Shown: piece after piece, positions 1 to 6,818 of the stretch
Layout: each line of letters opens with the position of its first letter
Numbering within the stretch: position 1 is the first letter of the stretch
Assembly: GCA_004554555.1 (NCBI GenBank)
Contig: SFLN01000059.1
Location: 1 to 12,048, forward strand
Reading direction: 5' to 3'
Origin: [Eubacterium] saphenum
Lineage (GTDB): Bacteria > Bacillota > Clostridia > Oscillospirales > Ruminococcaceae
Length of the DNA: 12,048 nt
Notes under the pieces: generated by a model
Told to the model about the DNA's origin: nothing
The model's database searches: none
The model's input: the letters and a program-made list of their open reading frames with translations, nothing else
Position numbers and translations under genes: made by a program

Positions 1-113
1 CTCGGAGCATTTATTCCGATTTTTACCTTGTCCTTCGAGATTTCCAGAACCGTAACCTCGATGTTGTCGGCAATCACAATGCTCTCGTCGGTCTTTCGCG
101 TTACTACCAGCAT
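1..113 (-). CDS. csrA: Carbon storage regulator CsrA, 3' end cut off by window edge
   Basis: CsrA is a small dimeric RNA-binding protein that blocks ribosome access at GGA-containing leaders; in Gram-positive flagellates its main known target is the flagellin mRNA. The 37 visible residues start MLVVTRKTDESIVI and continue through ITV/LEI-type beta strands to KVKIGINAP, the diagnostic N-terminal half of the family (whole proteins are about 60-75 residues). The ATG at 113 sits one base after the fliW stop codon. Its AGGAGG ribosome site lies inside the last fliW codons with 6-nt spacing, so the two genes are probably translationally coupled. FliW is the known protein antagonist of CsrA, which fits the arrangement. 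The RNA-contacting C-terminal half is outside the window. Confidence 0.96.
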   Translation of the reverse strand, partial: MLVVTRKTDESIVIADNIEVTVLEISKDKVKIGINAP

Positions 114-114
114 A

Positions 115-543
115 TTATGCCTCCTCGGAATAAACCGGACACTTAAACTCGTAATCCTCGAGTATAACCTGCGCAGCGATATTATCACGCGTGTTGATTA
201 CGATAGGACAGCGCAGGTTTATCGTCGTCTTTTTGTAATCATCGGGTACAATCGCTACCGTCAGGCATCTGTAAGGCGTGTTCTCGTCAATTTGCAGAAG
301 AGCCTGCTCCTCGTCCGTGATTTCAAAGCGATAGTCGGGGTAAATCAACATCGGGTCGTAAACCACAAAACAAGGCTCGCATCTCTCAACCGACTGAAGC
401 CACATCGGGAAAACTCCGTCACCCAGCGGGCTTAAAAGCGTGTACTTTTTCGTGTCCTCAAAGCCTATAATTCCATTCGGGATACTGATGATTGTGCTTT
501 CATCAATCTCGGTTTCTCCGAAATCTCTTGTGTTAATCTTCAT
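115..543 (-). CDS. fliW: Flagellar assembly factor FliW
   Basis: FliW binds either flagellin or CsrA. When flagellin accumulates it captures FliW, which frees CsrA to repress flagellin translation, giving a homeostatic loop in the cytoplasm. The 142-residue product has the normal family length and shows the N-terminal IISIPNGIIGFED segment, the central FVVYDPMLIYPDYRFEI stretch and the C-terminal NLRCPIVINTRDNIAAQVIL block typical of FliW. The ATG at 543 is preceded by AGAAGGG at about 10 nt. The gene begins 5 nt after the upstream DUF6470 gene and ends 1 nt before csrA. This is the B. subtilis yviE-fliW-csrA order, so it is probably co-transcribed from the flgM promoter. Confidence 0.96.
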   Translation of the reverse strand: MKINTRDFGETEIDESTIISIPNGIIGFEDTKKYTLLSPLGDGVFPMWLQSVERCEPCFVVYDPMLIYPDYRFEITDEEQALLQIDENTPYRCLTVAIVPDDYKKTTINLRCPIVINTRDNIAAQVILEDYEFKCPVYSEEA

Positions 544-548
544 ATTTT

Positions 549-1181
549 TCAGCCCTTCTGGTCAAATACCGGTGGAATGTACGGAGGTTCGTAGTTCGGG
601 TTGGAGCTTGGCGGAACGTAAATCGGACCGCCGATATACTCGATTTCAACCCTCGGTCTGTCGCGGACAATAAGCTCGACGTTGCCGGGGATAAACTCCA
701 TCGGGAGGTCGGATTTCAAATCCCAGTCGAAATCCTGCGTGCCCATCTGATACTCAATGTTCAGCTTGCCCTCGTCAAACGTGATATCCGCGCCCTCCTT
801 CGGCAAGAACTCCATTATCGTTTCAACCGTCGCGCCCGCGCGCGCATTGTTTATCGCAATCTCCGAAGGCGTCATTCCTCTTGCAAGCGCGTCGCCGTCC
901 TGCACAACCTTTGCCGTGCCCTGATAAGCAATCGAAAAGCCCTCCTGCGCCTTTTGCTTGAGGATATCGCCGTCCGTCATGTGCCCAGGACCTAAGCTCT
1001 TTCGCGCTTCATAAGTGTCGATGTTGAGCTTCATCGGCTCCGCCTGCATAACATAACCGCCGTTTTTGGTGGTGATGTTAACCTTAGGCTGTCTGTCCTC
1101 GGCAAATTCAAGCTTTGCGTTCGTAACCTTGATTTCAATCTGAATAGGAATTGTCGTGATTTGCAGCAAGTTTGTATCCAT
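549..1181 (-). CDS. DUF6470 (YviE-like) flagellar-operon protein
   Basis: This 210-residue protein matches by sequence character and position the DUF6470/YviE family, found between flgL and fliW in Gram-positive flagellar operons. Its molecular role is not established as far as I know. Visible features are an N-terminal beta strand (LLQITTIPIQIEI), a PKVNITTKNGGYVMQAEPMKLNIDTYEARKS-like region typical of the family (split here as PKVNITTK and MKLNIDTYEARKSLG), a central helical AQEGFSIAYQG segment, and a proline/tyrosine-rich C-terminal tail (IYVPPSSNPNYEPPYIPP). I place the start at the ATG at 1181 because GAGGGGG lies about 8 nt upstream; the in-frame GTG at 1190 overlaps that ribosome site. 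No signal peptide or membrane segment is seen. It follows flgL by 29 nt. Confidence 0.82.
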   Translation of the reverse strand: MDTNLLQITTIPIQIEIKVTNAKLEFAEDRQPKVNITTKNGGYVMQAEPMKLNIDTYEARKSLGPGHMTDGDILKQKAQEGFSIAYQGTAKVVQDGDALARGMTPSEIAINNARAGATVETIMEFLPKEGADITFDEGKLNIEYQMGTQDFDWDLKSDLPMEFIPGNVELIVRDRPRVEIEYIGGPIYVPPSSNPNYEPPYIPPVFDQKG

Positions 1182-1210
1182 CTGAAACACCCCCTCATTT
1201 ATCTACCAAA

Positions 1211-3376
1211 TTACTTCATATAGTTAAATATGCTGTTCGGAACAACCTCCGACGCCATCTGCAAACAAGCGTTGTACAACGCCGAGTACGTTTTCAAAAG
1301 CGTCGTTTCCTCTTCGAGGTTTGCGCTCTCAAGGTCGTTCTGACGTTCAAGTGAGTTGTACTCGCGGGTCGTCAGGCGGTCGATGTTGAAGCTGATGAAA
1401 TCCTCGTTGCAGCCGAGGTTCGCTATCTCAACAAGCAGCTTCTCGTTCGCAGAAACAATTCTGTCAATGCAGCCGTTCGCGTACCCGATATCACCGTTTC
1501 TCAGCGCCTTTGCCGCGTCAAGAGTGAGCTGAATGTAGTTCGCGGAGTAAATCTTCTCCATCTCAATCGGGTTCTCGTCAGACGTGCCCTCTTCGGTGGA
1601 CTTTGTTGTCGAGTAAATCGAGAGCGCCTTCGTGGAAGCCTTTATACCGTCCGCTTCCGTGTATGTTACATCATAATTTGTGTTGACAAATTCGCGTTTG
1701 AGAGCAGCATTGAGGTTTTCAATTGTGGAACTGATATCGTCCTTCACGCCGTTGAACTTAATGGTCTTTGACGTTGTGCCGACATTTATCGTAACCTCAT
1801 ATTTCTTGTTGTCAACATTGGTCATATCGAGCTTTTTCGTGGTTGTGTTAAACGCGTTGCCCGTGGTGTTGGAAACGGTAAAGGTTGTCGGCTGATTGAG
1901 GGTAACCTTTCCGTTCGCGTCAATGTTTGCGCTTCCGGCAAGCGAAGGGGGAATTGCAGCGATAATCTGATTTTTGATTAAGTCGAAATCGTCCGCTTCA
2001 ACGCCCGTTGCCGTGAACTTGCACTCTTTTGATAAAAAGCCAACGCCCAGCACAAACGTATATTCCTTGCCCGCTTCAAGACCTTTCGCGTTAATAACGT
2101 TGCCGTCTTTGAGGAACGAGCTGTCAATCGTTGTCTTGGTGTCGGACAGAACCTTCACGGTTTCGCCCTCGCAGGTGATAACGCCCTTGTTTGCCTCGGT
2201 GAACGAAACGTTCGGCTTGTAATCCGTGTCCTTGAAAGCCTCGGTCAGCGCGTACTGGAGATTGTGCAGGGAAGCCTCGTCTGCCTTGTCGGGGTCGAGG
2301 TCATCGCCCGCCGCGAACACAACCGTTCTCGTTTCATCGCCGATTGTGACGTTAACCGAGTACTCCTTGCCGGGAACGAGATTTTCCACGTCAAGCTTGT
2401 ATTTTTTCGTGTAGCCCGAGTCGTTGTCGATACCGAGCTGCTGCGTTCTCTCGGCGAACTTGTTGTTCACCGCGCAGACAATCCCGCCGTTCGTCAGCGA
2501 AATCACGCCTTGATTATCGATAATCGGAACTTCATCGCTCTTCTTGAACGCCTCGTCAAGCTCCGCTTGAATATTTTTGAGATTTTCCGCTCTTGCCAAA
2601 TCGGGGTCAGATTCTGCCGAGCCGTAGAACGTAATCGTTTTCTTCACGTTGTCGGCGAAAACGTCAATGCAGTATTTTCTGCCCGCTTTGATTGTCGTGA
2701 GGTCGATATCCGCAACGCCCCTTTCCGCGCCGCAGCCCGAAACCTCCGAACCGTTGAACGAAATGCGCAGCGCCGACTGCTCGTCAATAGCCTGCGTTTG
2801 CTGGTCAACATCAATTCCGAGTCCGATATCTCCCACAACAACGTTTGAATACGGGAAAGCCTTCGGGTCGTTCATCGCGTTCAGCGGAACTCCGTGATAA
2901 AGCACCGTCGAAGCGTTTCCGTTTGCGTCCTTTTCAATGGTGAACGGGCTTCCGTCGTCGCTTTCGCCGCCGAATATCGCACGCCCCGCAGTATCCGTGT
3001 TAAACACCGCGCAAAGCTCCTCGGCGTGCCGCTCGAGCTGCTGCGCGTAGATGTTGTACTCGTCAATGCTCTTGGTCGTGTTGCAAGCCGCGATTATCGT
3101 TTCACGAACCGACGCGAGCTTCTCCGAAACCTGCAAAAGCGACGTTTCAGCCTCGGTGTAGAAGCTGTCCGCAACCTTCAGGTTTTCCTTGTACTGCGCC
3201 GAAAAATACAGACTTTTTCTGACGTTGAGAGCCTTCGCCGCAGAGAGGGGAGCTTCGCTCGCTCTGTTGAACTTTCTCGTGGACGTGATGCGGTGCATCG
3301 TGTCGTTTTTGAGAGAACCAACCCTGTTGAGGTCGCGGTTGAAGCCTCTCATTATAACCGAATTTGTAACTCTCAT
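1211..3376 (-). CDS. flgL: Flagellar hook-associated protein 3 (FlgL), enlarged with repeats
   Basis: FlgL is exported through the flagellar type III apparatus and forms the second ring of the hook-filament junction, on top of FlgK. The conserved ends are present. Residues 1-140 give the D0/D1 helices (MRVTNSVIMRGFNRDL, then FNRASEAPLSAAKAL), and residues 605-721 give the returning D1/D0 helices, ending LLKTYSALYNACLQMASEVV. The family is usually about 300 residues; this one is 721. The extra length is a central segment, about residues 223-592, made of four divergent tandem units and annotated separately. The ATG at 3376 follows a GGAGG-AAAGGA ribosome site. The gene lies 22 nt after flgK. 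The terminal helices argue that it is a working junction protein whose surface-exposed domain has been expanded, though export and assembly are inferred. Confidence 0.93.
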   Translation of the reverse strand: MRVTNSVIMRGFNRDLNRVGSLKNDTMHRITSTRKFNRASEAPLSAAKALNVRKSLYFSAQYKENLKVADSFYTEAETSLLQVSEKLASVRETIIAACNTTKSIDEYNIYAQQLERHAEELCAVFNTDTAGRAIFGGESDDGSPFTIEKDANGNASTVLYHGVPLNAMNDPKAFPYSNVVVGDIGLGIDVDQQTQAIDEQSALRISFNGSEVSGCGAERGVADIDLTTIKAGRKYCIDVFADNVKKTITFYGSAESDPDLARAENLKNIQAELDEAFKKSDEVPIIDNQGVISLTNGGIVCAVNNKFAERTQQLGIDNDSGYTKKYKLDVENLVPGKEYSVNVTIGDETRTVVFAAGDDLDPDKADEASLHNLQYALTEAFKDTDYKPNVSFTEANKGVITCEGETVKVLSDTKTTIDSSFLKDGNVINAKGLEAGKEYTFVLGVGFLSKECKFTATGVEADDFDLIKNQIIAAIPPSLAGSANIDANGKVTLNQPTTFTVSNTTGNAFNTTTKKLDMTNVDNKKYEVTINVGTTSKTIKFNGVKDDISSTIENLNAALKREFVNTNYDVTYTEADGIKASTKALSIYSTTKSTEEGTSDENPIEMEKIYSANYIQLTLDAAKALRNGDIGYANGCIDRIVSANEKLLVEIANLGCNEDFISFNIDRLTTREYNSLERQNDLESANLEEETTLLKTYSALYNACLQMASEVVPNSIFNYMK
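1607..2710 (-). repeat. Four divergent tandem domain repeats within FlgL
   Basis: Protein-level repeats cover about residues 223-590 of FlgL. Each unit starts with a short Leu/Asn-rich strand, then G-K-x-Y followed by alternating hydrophobics, a (K/R)T(I/V)xF strand, an acidic linker, an NL-x(4)-L-x(3)-F helix and a final beta hairpin. Anchor points are AGRKYCIDV (231), PGKEYSVNV (335), AGKEYTFVL (435) and NKKYEVTINV (523), with matching strands KTITF (246), RTVVF (350), KECKF (450) and KTIKF (537). Spacing is about 104, 100 and 87 residues. The third copy has lost the helix consensus. No obvious DNA-level identity remains, so the duplications look old or fast-diverging. Confidence 0.8.
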
Positions 3377-3398
3377 TTTCCTTTACCTCCGCGGTTTA

Positions 3399-4949
3399 TC
3401 ACAAGCCAACTCTTCCCGTGCCGTTTATCAGCTTGTCGAGCAGCTCGTCAAGCGTTGTCACAAGTCTTGACGACGCGCTGTACCATTTCTGGTAATTCAT
3501 CATATTAATGCCTTCCTCGTCCATAGAAGGCGCCGAAACTTCGTCCCTTGCGTCAAGCAGCCCGTCAACCGTAACCTCTGCCGTGTCGTAGCGGCTGGTT
3601 TGGTACTGGATTGTCTGTCCCAAACGGTTTGAAATAAACGAAATGTATTCGTAGAAGCTGCCCTGGAAATCGTGGGAATTTCCGAACTCGATATTTGAGT
3701 TCTCAAGCTGCGATATCAGATAGATAACGTTGGTGTTCTGAAGCGTAACCGTGCCGTTAACCTCGTCCTGCTTCTCATCGTAGCCGTACTGATACTGTCC
3801 GGTAACGGGGTCGAGCTTTCTCACTTGACCTATCATCGTGGGGTCCTGAAGCCACTCGTCCGAAACGTGGATATTTCCCGCAGTCACAAGCGAGCCCTCG
3901 GGCTCCGACTTGAACATTCTGCGCGACTCGTCCTCGAAGCCGCCGTTTGCCTTGTTGAACACATCGGCAAGCGTTCTCGCAAACTCGTCTATCGCTGTCT
4001 TGAAGTAGGCAATTCCGTAGTTTCCGTTCTGGTGACCGGTCGCGTAAACGCCGTTGCCGTTAATCATATCGTAGTAGCCCTTGAGCTGACCGGAAGCGAG
4101 ATTTAACTCCTCGCCGCTCTCGAAGAAGAGAATTGCCTGATTATAGATATCGTAATCCTTCATCAGAATGCGGTTCGTCTTGAATTTCTCGCCGTCAACA
4201 AGCTCAACATTTCCCATCTTCACGGAATAGGTGCCGTTTGAGTTCTCGGTAACCTCGATATTTCCGTAAGTCGCAAGCTCGTCGATGTACATATTCAGCT
4301 CATCGTAAAGCTCGTTCGGACCGTACTCCTCGTTGAAATGCGTTTTCTCTTTTTCAATGCGCTGGTTGAGCACGTTCATCTGCTCGGTGAGGTTGTTGAT
4401 GTGAGAAACCGTGTCCGTCAGCTCGTTGACGTAGGTCATTTCAACCTCGCGAAGCTGCTTGTCGTAATCGTTGAGCAAGCGGCAAAGGTTGGTCGCGGTG
4501 TTCACAACAATTGTCGCAACCTCGCTGCTGTCGGGCTTCTCCATCGAATAGTCCTGAAGCGAGTTGAAGAACTGCTGCGTGAAGTACTGCAAGCCGTCTG
4601 TTTCAAAGTTGTCGAGAACGTCCTCGATATCGGAGAGAATTCCAACGTCCTTGTCTGCCTCCGCCTCGATTGCAACATTTTCGCGGTATCTTCTGTCGAT
4701 GTAAATATCGCGGATTTGGCTCACGCCGTAAGCGTTTACGCCCTGTCCCTGCATCGAGAGATTGCTGTTCGGGCTCGCCCAGCGGAAGCTTGAGTTCACC
4801 GAAACGTATTCCGAATACAGGTCAACACGCTGTCTTGTGTAGCCCGGAGTGTTTATATTCGAGATATTGTTTCCGACAATATCGATGTTTTTCTGCGCAA
4901 GCTGGAGCGTTCTCTTCTGAACCTCAAAGCCTAAATATGTAGGACGCAT
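3399..4949 (-). CDS. flgK: Flagellar hook-associated protein 1 (FlgK)
   Basis: FlgK forms the first junction ring between hook and filament and is exported with the help of FlgN. The 516-residue length is usual. The N-terminal D0 helix carries the family signature NNISNINTPGYTRQR at residues 27-41. The C-terminus (GINMMNYQKWYSASSRLVTTLDELLDKLIN) is the standard returning D0/D1 helix. Between them is a coiled-coil-prone stretch (about residues 150-205) and a variable beta-rich D2/D3 region. The ATG at 4949 follows GGGGAGG closely. The gene is 12 nt downstream of flgN and 22 nt upstream of flgL, a compact late-flagellar operon presumably driven by sigma-28. I see no truncation or unusual insertion, in contrast to its partner flgL. 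Confidence 0.96.
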   Translation of the reverse strand: MRPTYLGFEVQKRTLQLAQKNIDIVGNNISNINTPGYTRQRVDLYSEYVSVNSSFRWASPNSNLSMQGQGVNAYGVSQIRDIYIDRRYRENVAIEAEADKDVGILSDIEDVLDNFETDGLQYFTQQFFNSLQDYSMEKPDSSEVATIVVNTATNLCRLLNDYDKQLREVEMTYVNELTDTVSHINNLTEQMNVLNQRIEKEKTHFNEEYGPNELYDELNMYIDELATYGNIEVTENSNGTYSVKMGNVELVDGEKFKTNRILMKDYDIYNQAILFFESGEELNLASGQLKGYYDMINGNGVYATGHQNGNYGIAYFKTAIDEFARTLADVFNKANGGFEDESRRMFKSEPEGSLVTAGNIHVSDEWLQDPTMIGQVRKLDPVTGQYQYGYDEKQDEVNGTVTLQNTNVIYLISQLENSNIEFGNSHDFQGSFYEYISFISNRLGQTIQYQTSRYDTAEVTVDGLLDARDEVSAPSMDEEGINMMNYQKWYSASSRLVTTLDELLDKLINGTGRVGL

Positions 4950-4961
4950 ATTTCCTCCCCT

Positions 4962-5444
4962 TTATATCTGTCTTATAACCTGCGCGGACGACTGTCCCGC
5001 CTGAACCTTCGCCGCGTTTTTATCGTAAACCTCGGGTTTTTCGAGAATACCCGCGCGCTTCACGAACTCCTTCTGATTATCCAGCTTTCGCTTCACAATC
5101 TCGGTTGTCTGCGCGTTAAGCTCGGTTATGTTTGCCGCAAGCTCGGCGAGCTGTCCCGTGAGCATATTGATTTTCGGGCGGTACTCCTCGGGCGCTTCTT
5201 CACCAAGCTCCGTGAGCTTTTTATCCTCAATACCGAGACCGCGGAACAGCGCCAGCCTTTTTTCCTCAAGGGAACGGCTTTTCATAATATACGCCTGCTC
5301 GTCGTTGAGCGAGTCTGTAAGCCAGTTTATATCGTCGGCTAAGATTTTCGTGTGCTTTTTCATCAGGAAAATCGTCAGCTCACGATAAAAATCGACTTCA
5401 ATTTCCAAGCACTTTATAAGTGCGTCCGCGGTTCTGTTATCCAT
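4962..5444 (-). CDS. flgN: FlgN-family flagellar export chaperone
   Basis: FlgN is a cytoplasmic helical chaperone that binds the C-terminal helices of FlgK and FlgL, keeps them unfolded and delivers them to the export gate. This 160-residue protein is almost entirely predicted helix and charged: an early EVDFYRELTIFLMKKHTKIL helix, an SLEEKRLALFRGLGIED segment recalling the family's E-K-R turn, and a long helix from about residue 87 to 130. The C-terminal tail (AAKVQAGQSSAQVIRQI) looks flexible. Identity rests on both family resemblance and position between flgM and flgK, the place of B. subtilis yvyG. The ATG at 5444 follows GGGGTGA. Sequence conservation in this family is weak, so position carries part of the weight. 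Confidence 0.88.
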   Translation of the reverse strand: MDNRTADALIKCLEIEVDFYRELTIFLMKKHTKILADDINWLTDSLNDEQAYIMKSRSLEEKRLALFRGLGIEDKKLTELGEEAPEEYRPKINMLTGQLAELAANITELNAQTTEIVKRKLDNQKEFVKRAGILEKPEVYDKNAAKVQAGQSSAQVIRQI

Positions 5445-5464
5445 AAATTCACCCCGTCGGGCAA

Positions 5465-5731
5465 TCAGCCCATAAGAATGTAGCTTGCGAGCGTCGCAGC
5501 GTCAACGCCGTTCTGAGCTGTTTCGCTTGCTTCGACAAGCTCCTTGGGAGCAGCGTCAGCCTTAACCTCAGCGGCAATCGCAGCCTTTGCGTTCGCGATG
5601 GCAGCCTCAAAGCCAAACTCCACTCTGTCGGTATTCGTTTTAACAGCAGCCGAGGCACTCGGTTTTTTAGGCGCTTGAGTTTTGTTTGTTTTGTAAGCGG
5701 ATACCATTCCGTTAATGCCTTTTATTTCCAT
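5465..5731 (-). CDS. flgM: Anti-sigma-28 factor FlgM, divergent C-terminus
   Basis: FlgM holds sigma-28 (SigD/FliA) inactive until the hook is complete, so late genes wait for assembly. The 88-residue product has the family size: a disordered Lys/Ala/Pro-rich N-terminus (QAPKKPSASAAVKTNTDRVEF) and a helical C-terminus ending DAATLASYILMG, matching the VDaekiA..il end of the family. The usual middle block (R-x-EKV-x-x-LK-x-x-I-x-x-G-x-Y) is poorly kept: ELVEASETAQNG stands there and the Tyr is missing. I use the ATG at 5731 because AAGGAGG lies 9 nt upstream; longer in-frame starts would run over the promoter. First gene of the late operon, directly behind a consensus sigma-28 promoter, giving autogenous control. 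Confidence 0.85.
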   Translation of the reverse strand: MEIKGINGMVSAYKTNKTQAPKKPSASAAVKTNTDRVEFGFEAAIANAKAAIAAEVKADAAPKELVEASETAQNGVDAATLASYILMG

Positions 5732-5787
5732 AGTGCCGACCTCCTTTTCAAAAATTTGCAAAATTGCGCATTTTCCCCACATATTAT

Positions 5788-5814
5788 ATATCGGCAGACC
5801 CCCGAATTTCTTTA
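5788..5814 (-). promoter_or_regulatory. Sigma-28 (SigD) promoter of the flgM operon
   Basis: On the minus strand TAAA (5814-5811) is followed by exactly 15 bases and then GCCGATAT (5795-5788). This equals the B. subtilis SigD consensus in both elements and spacing. It lies about 57 bases upstream of the flgM start codon. A TATAAT hexamer overlaps the -10 on its downstream side (5788-5783) but has no fitting -35 at 17-18 nt. Sequence match is direct; use by sigma-28 is inferred from the consensus and from flgM being the first gene. Confidence 0.9.
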
Positions 5815-5818
5815 GCGC

Positions 5819-5846
5819 ATTTTACATATTTTCCAAATTTTTTCAA
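5819..5846 (-). promoter_or_regulatory. Candidate housekeeping promoter upstream of flgM
   Basis: Minus-strand TTGAAA (5846-5841), a 16-nt spacer and TAAAAT (5824-5819) give a plausible sigma-A promoter just upstream of the sigma-28 site. A basal promoter would let flgM be made before sigma-28 is active. The region is A/T-rich, so a chance match is possible. Confidence 0.4.
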
Positions 5847-5913
5847 AAAATGCTCCCAAAAAGCAACAAGATTTTGAGCAAAAGTTTGGCGAAATTGCCG
5901 AAAATGTTCTGGT

Positions 5914-5956
5914 TTAACAAAAAGCCGCCTCCGACAAATCAGTCAGAAGCGGCTTT
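5914..5956 (-). terminator. Intrinsic terminator ending the pilin block
   Basis: On the minus strand the arm AAAGCCGCTTCTGAC (5956-5942) pairs with GTCGGAGGCGGCTTT (5935-5921) through 15 base pairs including two G-U pairs, with a 6-nt loop. Further T residues follow immediately (GGCTTTTTGTT). It sits about 22 bases after the stop codon of the third pilin and separates the pilus block from the flgM promoter. Confidence 0.92.
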
Positions 5957-5978
5957 GGAAATTTAGTTTTGCGGGAAT

Positions 5979-6737
5979 TTACGCGGAAATGTTCTTGAAA
6001 TACAAGCTGAAATAGCTTCCCGGCTCGCCTATGTACTTGTTCAGAATGGTGTCCTCCATGCTGGAGCAGACGCCGAGATACATTTCCTTACCGTTCAAGC
6101 CGTTTTCAACGAGGAGAAGATAGCTCTCTCTGAAAGCGTCATAGTCCGTTCCGCACGGCGGCAGCTCGTCGGGACAATATCCCGCCGCAAGTACCTTCAC
6201 GGTGTTCGTGTTTCCGCCGTTGTCAAGCTCCGCGTTGTAGTTGCTCTTGAAATACACATACGCGTAATAAATGCCGTCCTGCTCGAGGAAAAGCGGCTCG
6301 ATGTCCTTCTCGAATATTTTCTCGAAATCCGTCACATCGGATACGCCCGACTGCTGAAACAGCTTCATTTCGCAGAGATTTGCGTTTTTGTCGCCGACAA
6401 TGTTCACATACTCAATCTTCGACTTTCTCACGCACATAGCAATGCCGAGATAATTGCATTTATCGGGATTCGGATAGTTTCCGCCGAGCTTCTTGTCGTA
6501 GACCATAAGGTCTTCGGAGGTCTGTCCGTAGTAAAGGTTGCCCTCAAACTTGGAGTATTTGCTGAAGAGGTTTTGCGTTGCGGAGTAAAAGTCGCGCGCG
6601 GCGAGAACCGACGCCTTTTTGTTCGCGTCACGCGAGGAGAGCGACGGCAAAATCATCGCAAGCAGCACTCCGATAATCGCGATAACCACGATAAGCTCAA
6701 CGAGCGAAAAGCCCTTTTTCCCAAGAAATCTTCTCAT
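5979..6737 (-). CDS. Type IV prepilin-like protein (minor pilin candidate), Cys-rich
   Basis: A 252-residue protein with a short type III signal: MRRFLGKKG|FSLVELIVVIAIIGVLL, with Gly9 at -1, Phe10 at +1 and Glu14 at +5, so a prepilin peptidase should cut after residue 9. The hydrophobic N-terminal helix would anchor it in the membrane and pack in the pilus core. The globular part resembles neither neighbouring pilin in detail and has six cysteines (94, 102, 122, 188, 195, 224), enough for three disulfides. Size and last place in the cluster suggest a minor or tip pilin. The ATG at 6737 follows AAAGGAG; an in-frame extension upstream lacks a ribosome site and would hide the signal. Ends just before a strong terminator. 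Confidence 0.87.
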   Translation of the reverse strand: MRRFLGKKGFSLVELIVVIAIIGVLLAMILPSLSSRDANKKASVLAARDFYSATQNLFSKYSKFEGNLYYGQTSEDLMVYDKKLGGNYPNPDKCNYLGIAMCVRKSKIEYVNIVGDKNANLCEMKLFQQSGVSDVTDFEKIFEKDIEPLFLEQDGIYYAYVYFKSNYNAELDNGGNTNTVKVLAAGYCPDELPPCGTDYDAFRESYLLLVENGLNGKEMYLGVCSSMEDTILNKYIGEPGSYFSLYFKNISA

Positions 6738-6760
6738 AAATTCTCCTTTCCAAAGCCCTT

Positions 6761-6790
6761 GTTTGTACGAACTCTCGAGCGCGCACAAAC
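6761..6790 (-). other. Intercistronic hairpin upstream of the third pilin gene
   Basis: Minus-strand GTTTGTGCG (6790-6782) pairs with CGTACAAAC (6769-6761) in a 9-bp stem with one G-U pair and a 12-nt loop containing CTCGAG. It lies between a terminator-like hairpin and the ribosome site of the third pilin. It may affect mRNA processing or readthrough; function is inference. Confidence 0.5.
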
Positions 6791-6814
6791 AAAAGCTTTG
6801 AAACCTCAAAGCTT
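6790..6814 (-). terminator. Weak terminator-like hairpin after the second pilin gene
   Basis: Minus-strand AAGCTTTGA (6814-6806), a 4-nt loop and TCAAAGCTT (6801-6793) form a perfect 9-bp stem followed by TTG. It starts 4 bases after the second pilin's stop codon. The stem is A/T-rich and the T-run short, so partial termination that lowers expression of the third pilin is more likely than a full stop. Confidence 0.5.
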
Positions 6815-6818
6815 GATA

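Noticed and set aside
1181..1190. GTG at 1190 as the start of the DUF6470 gene
   Set aside because: It overlaps the GAGGGGG ribosome site itself; the ATG at 1181 has proper spacing.
2264..3508. Plus-strand open frames of about 200 codons inside flgL
   Set aside because: They mirror the codon pattern of flgL, lack ribosome sites and show no recognisable protein features.
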